Part shown: piece by piece, positions 24,403 through 33,283 of the stretch
How the letters are laid out: every line of letters begins with the position of its first letter
Position numbering within the stretch: position 1 is the first letter of the stretch
Origin: Aquificaceae bacterium
GTDB taxonomy: Bacteria > Aquificota > Aquificia > Aquificales > Aquificaceae
Direction: 5' to 3'
Length of the DNA stretch: 40,350 bases
Assembly (NCBI GenBank): GCA_025062075.1
Contig: JANXBA010000025.1
Span: 1 to 40,350, forward strand
Made by a program: the position numbers and the translations under genes
Notes under the pieces: model-generated
Told to the model about the DNA's origin: nothing
The model's input: the letters and a program-made list of their open reading frames with translations, nothing else
Databases searched by the model: none

Positions 24403-25221
24403 TTAACCGAACCTTCCCGTGATGTAGTCTTCCGTGAGCTTGTTGTCTGGTCTGGTGAATATCTTCTCAGTGGGTCCAAACTCTATGAGCTCTCCCAGGT
24501 ACATGAAGGCGGTGTAGTCGGATATTCTGGCAGCCTGTTGCATGTTGTGGGTAACTATGACGATGGTGACCCTCTGCTTTAGCTCCACGATGAGGTCTTC
24601 TATCTTTGAGGTGGATATGGGGTCAAGGGCGGAGGTAGGCTCGTCAAAGAGTAGCACCTCAGGCTCTACTGCGATGGCTCTGGCTATGCAAAGTCTTTGT
24701 TGCTGACCTCCAGAGAGGGAGTAGGCGTTGGTATGAAGCCTGTCCTTTACCTCGTCCCACAGGGCTGCACCTTTGAGGGCCTTTTCCACGGCATTGTCAA
24801 GCAAGTTTTTGTCTTTTATACCTCTTATCTTCAGGCCGTATGCCACGTTCTCGTAGATGCTCTTCGGGAAGGGGTTGGGTTTTTGGAAAACCATGCCTAT
24901 GCGCATTCGCACGCGAAGAGGGTCTGTTTTGCCGTCCACCAAGTTTGTGCGGTCTGGGTAAATGGTAATCTCCCCCTCGTAACGGGCGCCGGCGTACAGG
25001 TCGTGCATGCGGTTAAAGGCTCTCAGTAGGGTGGTTTTACCACACCCAGAGGGACCTATTATGGCGGTGACCTTCTTCTCGTATATGGGGAAGTTAATCC
25101 CTTTGAGGGCATGATAGCTACCGTAGTAGAAGTTGAAATTTTTAACCTCTATTTTGAGGTTTACTGCTCCCGTGCTCAGACTTACCTTTCTCTGCTCTAC
25201 CATCTTTGTGGGGTTTACCAT
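24403..25221 (-). CDS. pstB: Phosphate ABC transporter ATP-binding protein
   Basis: A 272-residue ATPase driving high-affinity phosphate uptake. Walker A is GPSGCGKTT (about 56-64), the signature is [14 protein letters not shown], Walker B is [12 protein letters not shown], and the switch His is in [13 protein letters not shown]. The pst-specific FNRMHDL and [20 protein letters not shown] segments make the substrate call firm. It overlaps pstA by 7 bp. Confidence 0.97.
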   Translation of the reverse strand: MVNPTKMVEQRKVSLSTGAVNLKIEVKNFNFYYGSYHALKGINFPIYEKKVTAIIGPSGCGKTTLLRAFNRMHDLYAGARYEGEITIYPDRTNLVDGKTDPLRVRMRIGMVFQKPNPFPKSIYENVAYGLKIRGIKDKNLLDNAVEKALKGAALWDEVKDRLHTNAYSLSGGQQQRLCIARAIAVEPEVLLFDEPTSALDPISTSKIEDLIVELKQRVTIVIVTHNMQQAARISDYTAFMYLGELIEFGPTEKIFTRPDNKLTEDYITGRFG

Positions 25222-26159
25222 TGGTACTTCCTCCTTACCTTGTATCTAAGGTAAAAGGCGATGGAGTTCATAATCAGGGCTATAACCAGCAGTATGAAGC
25301 CTGCAGCCGCCGCATTGGTGTGAAACTCTTCCTGAGGTCTGGAGACCCAGTTATACATCTGTATGGGTAGGACGGTGAAGGGAGACAGGAGCATGCCTAT
25401 AAAGTTCTCCCAGGGCTCAGGAGGCAAGAAGGCTATGAAAGTAAGTGCACCTATCGTCACGAGAGGTGCGGTTTCTCCTATAGCCCTAGATATGGCTATG
25501 ATAAGACCTGTTAGTATACCGCTTAGCGAGTAGGGTAGTATGTGGTGAAACAAGGTCTCCCAGCGGGTTGCGCCCAGCGCGTAGGCTGCCTCTCTTATGG
25601 ACCTGGGTATTCTCCTTATGGACTCGCGGGTTGAAACCACCACCACTGGTAGCATGAGAAGTCCCAGCGTGAGACCTGCGGTTAGAATGCTCTCGCCGAA
25701 CTTAAACCTGTAGACAAAGACGCCCAGTGCCAAAAGTCCGTAAACGATGGAAGGCACCGCCGCCAAGTTGGATATGTTTGCCTCTATGATTCGGGCAATC
25801 GTGCCCCTTCCGCCGTATTCCTCTAAGTATATGCCCGCAGGTATGCCAAGAATTACCGCCCAGAAGATAGCCCCGGCCATCACGTAGATGGTGCCCACCC
25901 AGGAGGAAAGAATGCCGGCCTCCTCTGGGAATCTGGAAGGGTAAGAGGTGTAAAAACTGCCATCCTTTATCCTTGTCCAGCCGTCTATGAGAAGGTCCAA
26001 CGAGATAACAAGGAGGAAGAGCATTACCAGAATGGTGGCAACTATGCCCACTATTTCAAAGATGGCATCTTTCCTCCTAACACTTATGGTGTAGGCTTGT
26101 ACGTCAAATTCCTTGAGTCTGGTCTCTACTTCTTTTCTTAACTCTACACTCTGCTCCAT
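25215..26159 (-). CDS. pstA: Phosphate ABC transporter permease
   Basis: A 314-residue inner-membrane permease with about six helices. The binding-protein-dependent transport loop reads [20 protein letters not shown], and the PstA pattern [15 protein letters not shown] is present. A cytoplasmic N-terminal extension of about 35 residues precedes the first helix. It starts 1 bp downstream of the pstC stop. Confidence 0.95.
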   Translation of the reverse strand: MEQSVELRKEVETRLKEFDVQAYTISVRRKDAIFEIVGIVATILVMLFLLVISLDLLIDGWTRIKDGSFYTSYPSRFPEEAGILSSWVGTIYVMAGAIFWAVILGIPAGIYLEEYGGRGTIARIIEANISNLAAVPSIVYGLLALGVFVYRFKFGESILTAGLTLGLLMLPVVVVSTRESIRRIPRSIREAAYALGATRWETLFHHILPYSLSGILTGLIIAISRAIGETAPLVTIGALTFIAFLPPEPWENFIGMLLSPFTVLPIQMYNWVSRPQEEFHTNAAAAGFILLVIALIMNSIAFYLRYKVRRKYQW

Positions 26160-26160
26160 G

Positions 26161-27084
26161 TTAGTACCCTATTGCCTTTGATTTAAGGTAGACTGCTATT
26201 GAGTTGAGTATGAGCGTAATTATGAACAGCGTAGAACCTGCGGCGAAGATAGAGAGATATTCAAAGGAGTTGAAGGGGAGGTCTCCCAGAGCTACCTGCA
26301 CGATGTAGCCTGTTATGGTCTGTATGGGCTCAAGGGGGTTGGCGGTTATCTGAGGGTACATTCCAGCAGCCACCGCAACCACCATGGTCTCACCTATGGC
26401 CCTTGAGAATCCCAGAAGGTATGCGGAGAGCACACCGGACTTGGCCGCAGGAAGGACTACTAGGAGGGCAGTCCTGAGCTTGGAAGCCCCCAGAGAGTAA
26501 GAGGCTTCTCTCAGATACTGTGGCACTCCCTTGAAGGCGTCTTCTATCATGGAGGCGGTGTAGGGCAGTATCATCACGCCTATGACGATACCTGGGGACA
26601 GTGCATTCATCCCCTCCACAGGAACGCCGAGAGGTTCTAAAAGTCTCTGTAGGATAGGCGTTATAAACAGGAGTGCAAAGTAACCATAGACCACCGTGGG
26701 CACAGCCTCAAGAAAGTCAAGCCAAGGCTTTACCGTCTCTCGCACCTTCCAGCTGGCGTATTCGCTTAGATACACCGCCACCAGTATGCCCAAAGGCACC
26801 GCCACTACCATGGAGATAAAGGCTATAAGAAAGGTCCCGTTCAGGAGAGGCCATATGCCTATCTGTTTGTTGTGGAAAGTGGGCGTCCATTCAGTCTCCG
26901 TAAAAAACCTTATGATAGAAGTGGGGAACCCACCCCCCTCAGGGTGGGTAAAGAACCGCACCGTATCCACCACCAGCACCCAGACTATGGCAAAGGTGAC
27001 GAAGATAGAAACCGCCCCCATAAACATCAGGAAGAGAAAGACCGCAACATCTATGGCCTTCTTCGCTCCAATAGATAGCGTCAT
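26161..27084 (-). CDS. pstC: Phosphate ABC transporter permease
   Basis: A 307-residue inner-membrane permease, partner of PstA. The transport loop is REASYSLGASKLRTALLVVL. The PstC-type segments PLGILVAVYLSEYAS and LEAVPTVVYGYFAL are clear. It overlaps pstS by 4 bp. Confidence 0.95.
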   Translation of the reverse strand: MTLSIGAKKAIDVAVFLFLMFMGAVSIFVTFAIVWVLVVDTVRFFTHPEGGGFPTSIIRFFTETEWTPTFHNKQIGIWPLLNGTFLIAFISMVVAVPLGILVAVYLSEYASWKVRETVKPWLDFLEAVPTVVYGYFALLFITPILQRLLEPLGVPVEGMNALSPGIVIGVMILPYTASMIEDAFKGVPQYLREASYSLGASKLRTALLVVLPAAKSGVLSAYLLGFSRAIGETMVVAVAAGMYPQITANPLEPIQTITGYIVQVALGDLPFNSFEYLSIFAAGSTLFIITLILNSIAVYLKSKAIGY

Positions 27085-28085
27085 TGTCTGGCTTCCCTCT
27101 TAAGGAGCTCGTCTATGGTAAGGCCTACCTCTGGCTCACCACCGAACACGGTGCCTAACACCCTCTTGTTAAACCTCTCCTCCGCAAGCTTGTAAGCTCT
27201 GTCGGGAAGTGCTATGTAGCCCACCTGTTTGGCTATCCTGCCTGCATTCTTGAGGTAGAAATCTACGAATTCCCTAACTTCAGGTTTTTCCTGCACCGCT
27301 TTGGCGTTCACGTAGATGAAGAGAGGTCTTGACAGAGGCTGATACTGGCCCTTCTGCACCGTCTCGTAGGTGGGAGCAACGCACTGACCGGTCTTGGGGT
27401 TCCTTATCTGGATGGCCTTCACTCTACCTTTGTTCTCCTCCACGTAGGCCAGTCCAAAGTAACACAGAGCTCCTCTCTCCCTCTGGGCGAACTGCACCAG
27501 CACGTTGTCGTCTTCTGAAGCAAGGTAGTCGCCCCTAGAGGACTTGGCCTTACCCACTATAGCTTCTGTGAAGTAGTCAAAGGTGCCAGAGTCAGAACCT
27601 GCACCGCAGAGTTTAATCTCCGTGTCTGGCCAGTTGGGGTCAAGCTGTTTCCACGTGAACTTCTTACCCTGAGACTCTGGCCTCCAGATTTCCCTGAGCT
27701 GTTCCACCGTCATGCAGGTAGCCCATATGTTTCTGGGGTTCACCACCACCGCAAGACCGTCGTAGGCTACGGGGAGCTCTATGTACTGTATGCCGTTGGC
27801 TCTGCACTCGTCCATCTCTCTCTTGAGTATAGGTCTGGAGGCGTTGGATATGTCCGTCTCGCCCCTACAGAACTTCTTGAAACCGCCACCCGTACCGGAT
27901 ATACCCACGGTCACCTTCACGGCACCCCTCTTGGCCTTCTGGAAGTCCTCGGCTACACCTTCAGTGATGGGGTAAACCGTAGAAGAGCCGTCGATTCTGA
28001 TAACCTGCTGAGCCTTTGCGGGCAGGGACAGGAGACCCAGTGCTCCTACCGACAAAAGAGCGGTCTTCAACACTTTCCTTCTCAT
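27081..28085 (-). CDS. pstS: Periplasmic phosphate-binding protein
   Basis: A 334-residue phosphate receptor with a signal peptide (cleavage probably after LSLPAKA, residue 25). The mature start [20 protein letters not shown] and the [20 protein letters not shown] segment carry the Ser/Thr/Asp phosphate ligands, and a [14 protein letters not shown] loop follows. The AAGGAGGTG site before the ATG is strong. It heads pstSCAB, behind a candidate Pho box. No phoU, phoB or phoR gene is in the window. Confidence 0.96.
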   Translation of the reverse strand: MRRKVLKTALLSVGALGLLSLPAKAQQVIRIDGSSTVYPITEGVAEDFQKAKRGAVKVTVGISGTGGGFKKFCRGETDISNASRPILKREMDECRANGIQYIELPVAYDGLAVVVNPRNIWATCMTVEQLREIWRPESQGKKFTWKQLDPNWPDTEIKLCGAGSDSGTFDYFTEAIVGKAKSSRGDYLASEDDNVLVQFAQRERGALCYFGLAYVEENKGRVKAIQIRNPKTGQCVAPTYETVQKGQYQPLSRPLFIYVNAKAVQEKPEVREFVDFYLKNAGRIAKQVGYIALPDRAYKLAEERFNKRVLGTVFGGEPEVGLTIDELLKREARQ

Positions 28086-28109
28086 CTCAGCACCTCCTTA
28101 AAGATTTTC

Positions 28110-28148
28110 CTTATAAGTTTAACTACTGATTGTTAAGATTTGGTTAAG
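28110..28148 (-). promoter_or_regulatory. Candidate Pho box and promoter of pstS
   Basis: On the minus strand CTTAACC-AAAT-CTTAACA (28148-28131) is a 7-4-7 direct repeat with the 11-bp period of a PhoB site, and a weaker GTAGTTA follows in the same phase. A TATAAG -10-like hexamer lies at 28115-28110, with a predicted start near 28103 and an 18-nt leader. The repeat overlaps the last codons of the EAL-GGDEF gene. Confidence 0.55.
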
Positions 28149-29879
28149 GTGCTCAACTGCTAACGCGCTGCCTGGATGACTCTTTGCTTTTCTCTTCAGT
28201 TGGGCGCACCTTTTGGATATGTCTACCATATCGGGAGAGCCCTTCACTAAGGCCATAGACACGGTAGCTAAAGGAAACTGCCTAAGTTTCTCTTCTCTGT
28301 CCTTGCCTACGAAGTAACCTCTTTGGCGGTCTTCAGGACTGTAAAACTCAAGCAGTCCTTCTTGTAGCTCTCTTAATAGCTCTAAAAGTTCTCTTACAAG
28401 CTCTTCTACTGGTATGTCCCTTATTAAAAGCACGAAGTCGTCACCTCCCACGTGGCCTACGAAGACTTTACCTTCCATCCTCTGAGCAAAGGAGCTCAGT
28501 ATCACGCCTACCTTCTTTATCATCTGGTCTCCCGCATAGAAGCCGTAAGCGTCGTTAAAGGCCTTGAAGTTGTCCAAGTCTACGTAGCACGCCCAAAAGT
28601 CCTGGCCAAACTCCGAGAACTCTTTGGCCTTTTCCTGAAGGGCTGTGTTACCCGGGAGCTGCGTGAGAGGGTTTCTTTGAAGAAGTTCCTGCGAAAGCCT
28701 CTCGTAAAGGTACTTCACCAAAAGATGCTTTTCCACCAAATAAATCTCTCCTCCTTCTCTCCTTACGAAGACGGGCTGATTAGAAGAGATGAGAGCATGA
28801 TACAGCTTTTGCACCTTGAGGGTCTCGGTGGTCAGCTGAGGCACGCTGTCGAGCTCAAGGAAAAGACCGTCCATCCTAAGCACTACATCTTTCAGGGGCT
28901 TGTAGTAGTAGAGGTTTTTCTCCATATCACCTACGCTGTGCTTAAGCTTCCACAGGTCAATCAGATACTCTTTCTGTCCAAGCTGGAGCACCACATACCT
29001 GTGCGCTAATTTCTCTGTTGCCCGCAGAAAGTTACCAAAGCGCTCCTCCAGGTCGAGCTGTAAGACTTCAAGCCTGTTTCCTTCAGGCAAGTTTTTCTCA
29101 GCCCACTTGATGTTCACCTTTATCTGAAGGTGCTCTACCTCCTGCCCTGGCAGAGGCTTGGAGAAGTAGTAACCCTGAGCGTATTGACCGCCGAGTTCCT
29201 GAACTACGAGCTTTAAGTCCTCCTCGTGCTCTACCCCCTCGTAGATTACCTTGGCACCTATGTTAAGGCTCATCTCGGAGAGCACCTTAAGAAGCTGGTA
29301 CTTTATCTTGCTCCTTGCGGAGCCGGCTACCAACTCTCTAGGTAGCTTAATAAAGTCCAGCATACCTTCCAGCTCAAGAAGCACCTGCAAGGAGTTGTAT
29401 CCGATTCCTAAGTCGTCTATGCACAGGAGGAAGCCATATCTCTTGTAGCGGTCCAGCGCAGTCCTCAGGAGGTTTATGTCTTTGACTCTCTCTACTTCGG
29501 CAATCTCCAAGGCTATACGCTTTGGGTCAAGCTCGTACTCTTCTGCGAGCTTCACGGTGTCACACCCGTGGAAATCGGTGGAATTTAGATGGTCTGGAAA
29601 GGTGTTTAAGAAGAGGTATCCCTGAAAGCCTACTGGGAGCTCTCTCATGGCTAGCTCCCTACAGAGACAGTCTATCTCTGTCACCAAGTTAAGGTCGCTG
29701 GCTATTTGGAAAATTTTAATTGCTGGCACAAGAGAACCACCAAACTTGAACCTACTTAGAGCTTCAAGACCAATCACCCTTCCGTCAACCAGGTGCACTA
29801 TGGGCTGGTAGCAGGTGGAAACCTCTAACTTACCTAGAAAGTCCTTTTTAAGAGTGTCCTTTAGACTATTCAAGGACAT
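28119..29879 (-). CDS. EAL-GGDEF c-di-GMP signalling protein
   Basis: A 586-residue cytoplasmic protein with an N-terminal EAL domain (about 20-245), a CBS/PAS-like linker (about 290-395) and a C-terminal GGDEF domain (about 402-575). EAL residues are present in GLEAL (Glu39), LEIAEVE (Glu125/128), IDDLGIGY (Asp155-156), FIKLP (Lys) and YEGVE (Glu215/217); several side residues differ from the consensus. The GGDEF loop reads GGDDF (478-482), a permitted active form, after YVDLDNFKAFNDAYG. Either or both activities are therefore possible: breaking or making c-di-GMP. It is the last gene of the roadblock-GTPase operon and overlaps its neighbour by 14 bp, so it is the likely output. Confidence 0.88.
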   Translation of the reverse strand: MSLNSLKDTLKKDFLGKLEVSTCYQPIVHLVDGRVIGLEALSRFKFGGSLVPAIKIFQIASDLNLVTEIDCLCRELAMRELPVGFQGYLFLNTFPDHLNSTDFHGCDTVKLAEEYELDPKRIALEIAEVERVKDINLLRTALDRYKRYGFLLCIDDLGIGYNSLQVLLELEGMLDFIKLPRELVAGSARSKIKYQLLKVLSEMSLNIGAKVIYEGVEHEEDLKLVVQELGGQYAQGYYFSKPLPGQEVEHLQIKVNIKWAEKNLPEGNRLEVLQLDLEERFGNFLRATEKLAHRYVVLQLGQKEYLIDLWKLKHSVGDMEKNLYYYKPLKDVVLRMDGLFLELDSVPQLTTETLKVQKLYHALISSNQPVFVRREGGEIYLVEKHLLVKYLYERLSQELLQRNPLTQLPGNTALQEKAKEFSEFGQDFWACYVDLDNFKAFNDAYGFYAGDQMIKKVGVILSSFAQRMEGKVFVGHVGGDDFVLLIRDIPVEELVRELLELLRELQEGLLEFYSPEDRQRGYFVGKDREEKLRQFPLATVSMALVKGSPDMVDISKRCAQLKRKAKSHPGSALAVEHLNQILTISS

Positions 29880-31110
29880 TCCTGAGCTTTTTCTGAAGGT
29901 GCATGTTTGCCCTTGAACGCACCACGGGGTACTGATGTTGGGCCAACAGTCTTAACAAGTTCATGGCTTCTGACGAGCTCATCCTGGAAAGAGCATCCGC
30001 TATCTCCATGAGGATGAGCGGGTCTGTCTCCCTGGAGGCCATCAGTTCTAAATGAGGTAAGGCAATTTCTAAGTCCTTTCTACCTACGGTGTATATGACG
30101 TTCTTTCTCATCTCCTTCACGGGATGCTCTAAAGCCATTATGAGTTTGTATTCGTAGGGCAGTTGGTGGAACTCGGTAAGGTCGTAGCCACACGCAGGGC
30201 ATACTTTGTCTTCCTTTTCTACCACGCTCCAGCAGGCAGGACAGAAGTAGAGTATGGGATTATCTGGGTCGTGCTTTAATATTTTCAACTGCTTGTGCTC
30301 TTCTATGAAGAGCAGCGGGTCTAAGTGTTCTACATCGGTGAAAAGTTCAGAGGAAACCATGAGCTCGTAGAAGGAGGCTTCATCTTCAAGGCCCTCGCGG
30401 TAGATTTCCTCTCCCTGCACGTAGACCGCATACCCGTACTTCTCTGGTGAGACGCTAACCACCAAGGCGGTTCCCTGCGTTTTATCCACGGGAACGCTTT
30501 GGAGGTTGTTGTAAAGACCGACAAGCTCGTAGTCCAAGAGCAAGAAGGCCAGGAGCTCTTCAGAGAGTTCGTAAACCCTAATGGTGCAGATGTCCTTGTT
30601 TAGGTCTTCTAAGAGCTCCTTGAGAGCTTTTTCCCCCTTGTCTTCTCCGTAGAGAGCCTTGACCACCATACCCTTCTGCAGTAGCAGGTATCCCTTTTTC
30701 AGTTTTACCCTGTTGTCAATGCTCATGAACCCAGTGGTCTCAAAGTCTATGAGCTTTTTGAAAAACTCTCTGATGTTGAAGTTTATACTTTCCATGTTTA
30801 TCCAGAGGGGTTTTTCGCTGTAAAGGGGCAGTTTATGCTTTTCGTGCAAACCAAAGGCGTGTATTACGAAGTTTTCCAGCGTGGGAAAAAAGCTCACTAA
30901 TTCAAACTTTTGCGCATGTTCTCCGAGCACCTTGCCTTCCAGTATGGGGAGAAACTCGAGTCCTTCTGCTGACTGAAACATAAAATACCCAGACCTGAGG
31001 GAACTCTTGACCGCTTCAAGAAGCCAGGAGAAGTTCAGCATGTCCCTGTGAAAAGGTCCGTACAAAGGCTTTAACTTGAGACTGCACTCAGCGAGCAGAA
31101 GCTGTTGCAT
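29866..31110 (-). CDS. DUF4388-like / zinc ribbon / HEAT-repeat protein
   Basis: A 414-residue protein with no clear full-length relative that I know. Residues about 105-160 (INFNIREFFKKLIDFETTGF and what follows) look like the DUF4388 domain often found near small GTPases and roadblock proteins. A zinc ribbon has CPAC (290-293) and CPAC (304-307). The C-terminus (about 318-410) is made of HEAT-like helical repeats (HPVKEMRKNVIYTVG, then HPHLELM-type, then YPVVRSRANMHLQKKL). All parts suggest a protein-protein scaffold. It overlaps the GTPase gene by 23 bp and the EAL-GGDEF gene by 14 bp, so it probably links the two. Its function is inferred from context only. Confidence 0.7.
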   Translation of the reverse strand: MQQLLLAECSLKLKPLYGPFHRDMLNFSWLLEAVKSSLRSGYFMFQSAEGLEFLPILEGKVLGEHAQKFELVSFFPTLENFVIHAFGLHEKHKLPLYSEKPLWINMESINFNIREFFKKLIDFETTGFMSIDNRVKLKKGYLLLQKGMVVKALYGEDKGEKALKELLEDLNKDICTIRVYELSEELLAFLLLDYELVGLYNNLQSVPVDKTQGTALVVSVSPEKYGYAVYVQGEEIYREGLEDEASFYELMVSSELFTDVEHLDPLLFIEEHKQLKILKHDPDNPILYFCPACWSVVEKEDKVCPACGYDLTEFHQLPYEYKLIMALEHPVKEMRKNVIYTVGRKDLEIALPHLELMASRETDPLILMEIADALSRMSSSEAMNLLRLLAQHQYPVVRSRANMHLQKKLRNVLE

Positions 31111-31618
31111 TGAGCACCTCCTTTAGTATAAGGCGAAAGGTCTCCGCCACGCCTATACCCGCAGAGGCCACAGCTTCTACCACCGTGTATCCGTTAAAAG
31201 CCTGCTGTATGACAGTTAGGGGTAGAGCTCCCTTTACGTCTCTCTTGTTTGCCTGAATTACGGTGGGTACTTTCGAAAGCCTGTATTGTTTCAACTCTTC
31301 GTAGGCCCTCATGTTCTCCTCTATGCTTCTTGTGGAGTCAAACACGAAGACCATACCGTTTACCTGACCGAACAGCCAACTTCTAAGAAGTCTAAACCTC
31401 TCTTGCCCGGGCGTGGTGAAAAGGCTTATGTTGACCTCTTTGTCGCCAGAACGGGTCTTTATGTTTAGGGCAAGCATGTCTATGTAGACGGTTCTGTCCT
31501 CCTTCGTCTTCTGGTGCACGCGGTCGGACACGTAGCCGGGGTAAATTTCCTTGAGTTTTTCTAAGTTCGTGGTCTTTCCCGCCATTCCAAGACCGTGGTA
31601 CAGGATGTGCACATTCAT
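31088..31618 (-). CDS. mglA: MglA-like small Ras-type GTPase
   Basis: A 176-residue small GTPase. The G1 loop is GLGMAGKTT (9-17), the switch II region is TTPGQERFRLLRSW, and the base-specifying motif is QANKRD (NKRD, as in MglA-type proteins rather than NKxD of Ras). The MglA P-loop (GxGxxGKTTNL) and length fit. In Myxococcus and Thermus, MglA with its activator MglB sets cell polarity for pili and gliding. It overlaps the roadblock gene by 4 bp and the HEAT gene by 23 bp. A motility or pole-marking role is inference. Confidence 0.88.
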   Translation of the reverse strand: MNVHILYHGLGMAGKTTNLEKLKEIYPGYVSDRVHQKTKEDRTVYIDMLALNIKTRSGDKEVNISLFTTPGQERFRLLRSWLFGQVNGMVFVFDSTRSIEENMRAYEELKQYRLSKVPTVIQANKRDVKGALPLTVIQQAFNGYTVVEAVASAGIGVAETFRLILKEVLNATASAR

Positions 31619-32064
31619 AGCACAAGCTCGTCAAACCTCACTACTCTGGTCTCTTTTCTTCTCATGGCGTTCTCCAGTATGGGAGCTATGTCCTTTACCA
31701 GTCTCTCCTTTAGGAGCTTTACGGTTCCCAAGGGGACTTTGTGGGAAAACACGGACGAAAGGATAAAACGCTCGTTTACCATCTGCACGTACATGTTCTT
31801 CTCTATCCCCGCAAAAAACATGTTCCTCTTTGAGGATATTATATTTTCTAGCTGGTCTACCGCACCCACCACTGCCGCTCCTATGACTGCTACCCTGTAG
31901 GCCAAGGGCTTATGACTCTGCATGTAAGGTGCGTAGCTTACCAACCTGCCCCCGTCGTCCATCAGCACCACCAAGTCAAGAAGAAGAGAATTTTTAAAGT
32001 CCTGAAGTTTCTTACTTATCTCGTTAAGCTCCTGGTCTTTTAGGCTGTAATTTACCATATCCAT
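31615..32064 (-). CDS. mglB: Roadblock/LC7 domain protein, MglB-like
   Basis: A 149-residue protein whose middle part fits the roadblock/LC7 fold: LLLDLVVLMDDGGRLVSYAP, then YRVAVIGAAVVGAVDQLENI, then ERFILSSVFSHKVPLGTVKL. It is probably the GTPase-activating partner of the MglA-like protein encoded next (4-bp overlap). The operon promoter is visible: TATACT at 32096-32091, and an AGGAGGT site before the ATG. Confidence 0.8.
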   Translation of the reverse strand: MDMVNYSLKDQELNEISKKLQDFKNSLLLDLVVLMDDGGRLVSYAPYMQSHKPLAYRVAVIGAAVVGAVDQLENIISSKRNMFFAGIEKNMYVQMVNERFILSSVFSHKVPLGTVKLLKERLVKDIAPILENAMRRKETRVVRFDELVL

Positions 32065-32090
32065 GATTCAACCTCCTGGTCTAAGAGTAG

Positions 32091-32160
32091 AGTATATTAA
32101 ACTAAGGGCGGAAAGTGTTAAATTTTTGTTAAGAGCTCTGGCAAGGTATGCGTTTATAAT
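32091..32160. promoter_or_regulatory. Divergent promoters: mglBA operon and tRNA-Ser
   Basis: On the minus strand TTAACA (32121-32116), 19 nt, TATACT (32096-32091) serves the roadblock operon with a leader of about 20 nt. On the plus strand TATAAT (32155-32160) lies 9 nt before the mature tRNA-Ser; I see no good -35 for it. Confidence 0.5.
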
Positions 32161-32169
32161 TATAGCGTA

Positions 32170-32257
32170 GGCGAGGTGCCGGAGTGGCCGAACGGGGCGG
32201 TCTCGAAAATCGCTGTGGGTTTACAGCCCACCGGGGGTTCGAATCCCTCCCTCGCCG
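32170..32257 (+). tRNA. tRNA-Ser (anticodon CGA)
   Basis: An 88-nt class II tRNA. The acceptor stem is GGCGAGG/CCTCGCC with discriminator G. The anticodon stem is GCGGT/ATCGC around loop CTCGAAA, giving CGA. It has a long variable arm (TGTGGGTTTACAGCCCACC) and a T loop with GGTTCGAATCC. No CCA is encoded, unlike the tRNA-Ala at 1941. Confidence 0.95.
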
Positions 32258-32269
32258 TAGGAGAAAGGC

Positions 32270-32845
32270 ATGAGCTACATCGTAAGAGAGCTAAAGCCTG
32301 CCTTTGAAAGGCTCGCCGAGCCAGTAGTATCCTTCTTGCAGAGGTTGGGGGCCACGCCTAACACGGTCACCCTTACGGGCTTCCTCTTGGTGGTCTGTGG
32401 TTCCGTCTTTCTCTACTACGGGAACTACCCGGCGAGTTTTTTTCTCCTTTTGGGTGGTGGGCTGGCAGACGCTCTGGACGGGAGTCTGGCAAGACGTATG
32501 GGCAGGAGCTCACCCTTTGGTGCCTTCTTGGACTCTCTCGTGGATAGAGTGTCGGACGCCTTACCTTTTGTAGCACTTGCCCTCTCCTGGCAAGACACAG
32601 AGCTCTCTCTTCTTGCTCTGATGGCTTTGCTTTTTTCCTACACGGTGAGCTACGCTCGGGCAAGGGCAGAAGGTCTGGGATACGAGCTGAAGGTGGGACT
32701 CTTTGAACGAACGGAGAGGTGGATTCTTCTCTTGGCGGGGCTTCTTCTGAACGTCCTGCCTTTGGCAGTTGCTCTCATAGCCTTGGGCTCTTTTATAACC
32801 ACACTTCAGAGAGTTTATACTTTTAGAAAACTGGCGAGGAGGTAA
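32270..32845 (+). CDS. CDP-alcohol phosphatidyltransferase family protein
   Basis: A 191-residue membrane enzyme with about five or six helices. The signature D-G-x2-A-R-x8-G-x3-D-x3-D is complete in ADALDGSLARR and FGAFLDSLVDRVSD (about 66-95). Such enzymes swap an alcohol onto a CDP-lipid to make phospholipid head groups (phosphatidylglycerol phosphate, phosphatidylinositol phosphate or similar); the exact alcohol is not clear. A GGAGAAAGG site precedes the ATG, which lies 12 bp after tRNA-Ser with no separate promoter. It leads an operon with the PNPOx-like and ABC genes. Confidence 0.88.
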   Translation: MSYIVRELKPAFERLAEPVVSFLQRLGATPNTVTLTGFLLVVCGSVFLYYGNYPASFFLLLGGGLADALDGSLARRMGRSSPFGAFLDSLVDRVSDALPFVALALSWQDTELSLLALMALLFSYTVSYARARAEGLGYELKVGLFERTERWILLLAGLLLNVLPLAVALIALGSFITTLQRVYTFRKLARR

Positions 32846-32848
32846 AGA

Positions 32849-33283
32849 ATGTTGCCAAAGGAACTTTTAGAGCTCATGCAAAGGGTTGGCGTGTTTCCTA
32901 CAGTGCTAACCACGGTAGACAAGGAAGGCAACCCTCACCTTACTTTTATAACGTGGGTGTATCCCACTGAAGATAGAACTGTGAGGATAGCCCTGAGCTC
33001 CAACGCCAAGAGTGCTAAAAACATACTGCAAACGGGCAAGGTGGGCCTGATGCTCATAGCTCAGGACAAGGCCCTTGCCTGCTACGGAGAGGCCAACCTC
33101 TTGAAGGAGAGAATAGAAGAGGTGAAGTTCCCCGTATCGGTTTTTGAGGTAAAACTTACCAGCACAGAAAACAACCTCTTTCCAGGGGGTACCATAACTG
33201 GCACCATACCTTTCATGCACACGGGAGACCTGCAAGGTGCGGGCGAGCTTGACCAGCTGGTGCTGGAAGCTCTAAAAGCTTGA
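32849..33283 (+). CDS. Pyridoxamine 5'-phosphate oxidase-like FMN-binding split-barrel protein
   Basis: A 144-residue protein starting LPKELLELMQRVGVFPTVLTTVDKEG and continuing with HLTFITWVYP, RTVRIALSSNAKSAKN and LQTGKVGLMLIA, the pattern of flavin-binding split-barrel proteins. These bind FMN or a related cofactor; many reduce small molecules or only bind flavin. It lies 3 bp after the phosphatidyltransferase stop and its stop overlaps the ABC gene start (TGATG). True PdxH activity is unlikely at this length. Confidence 0.75.
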   Translation: MLPKELLELMQRVGVFPTVLTTVDKEGNPHLTFITWVYPTEDRTVRIALSSNAKSAKNILQTGKVGLMLIAQDKALACYGEANLLKERIEEVKFPVSVFEVKLTSTENNLFPGGTITGTIPFMHTGDLQGAGELDQLVLEALKA

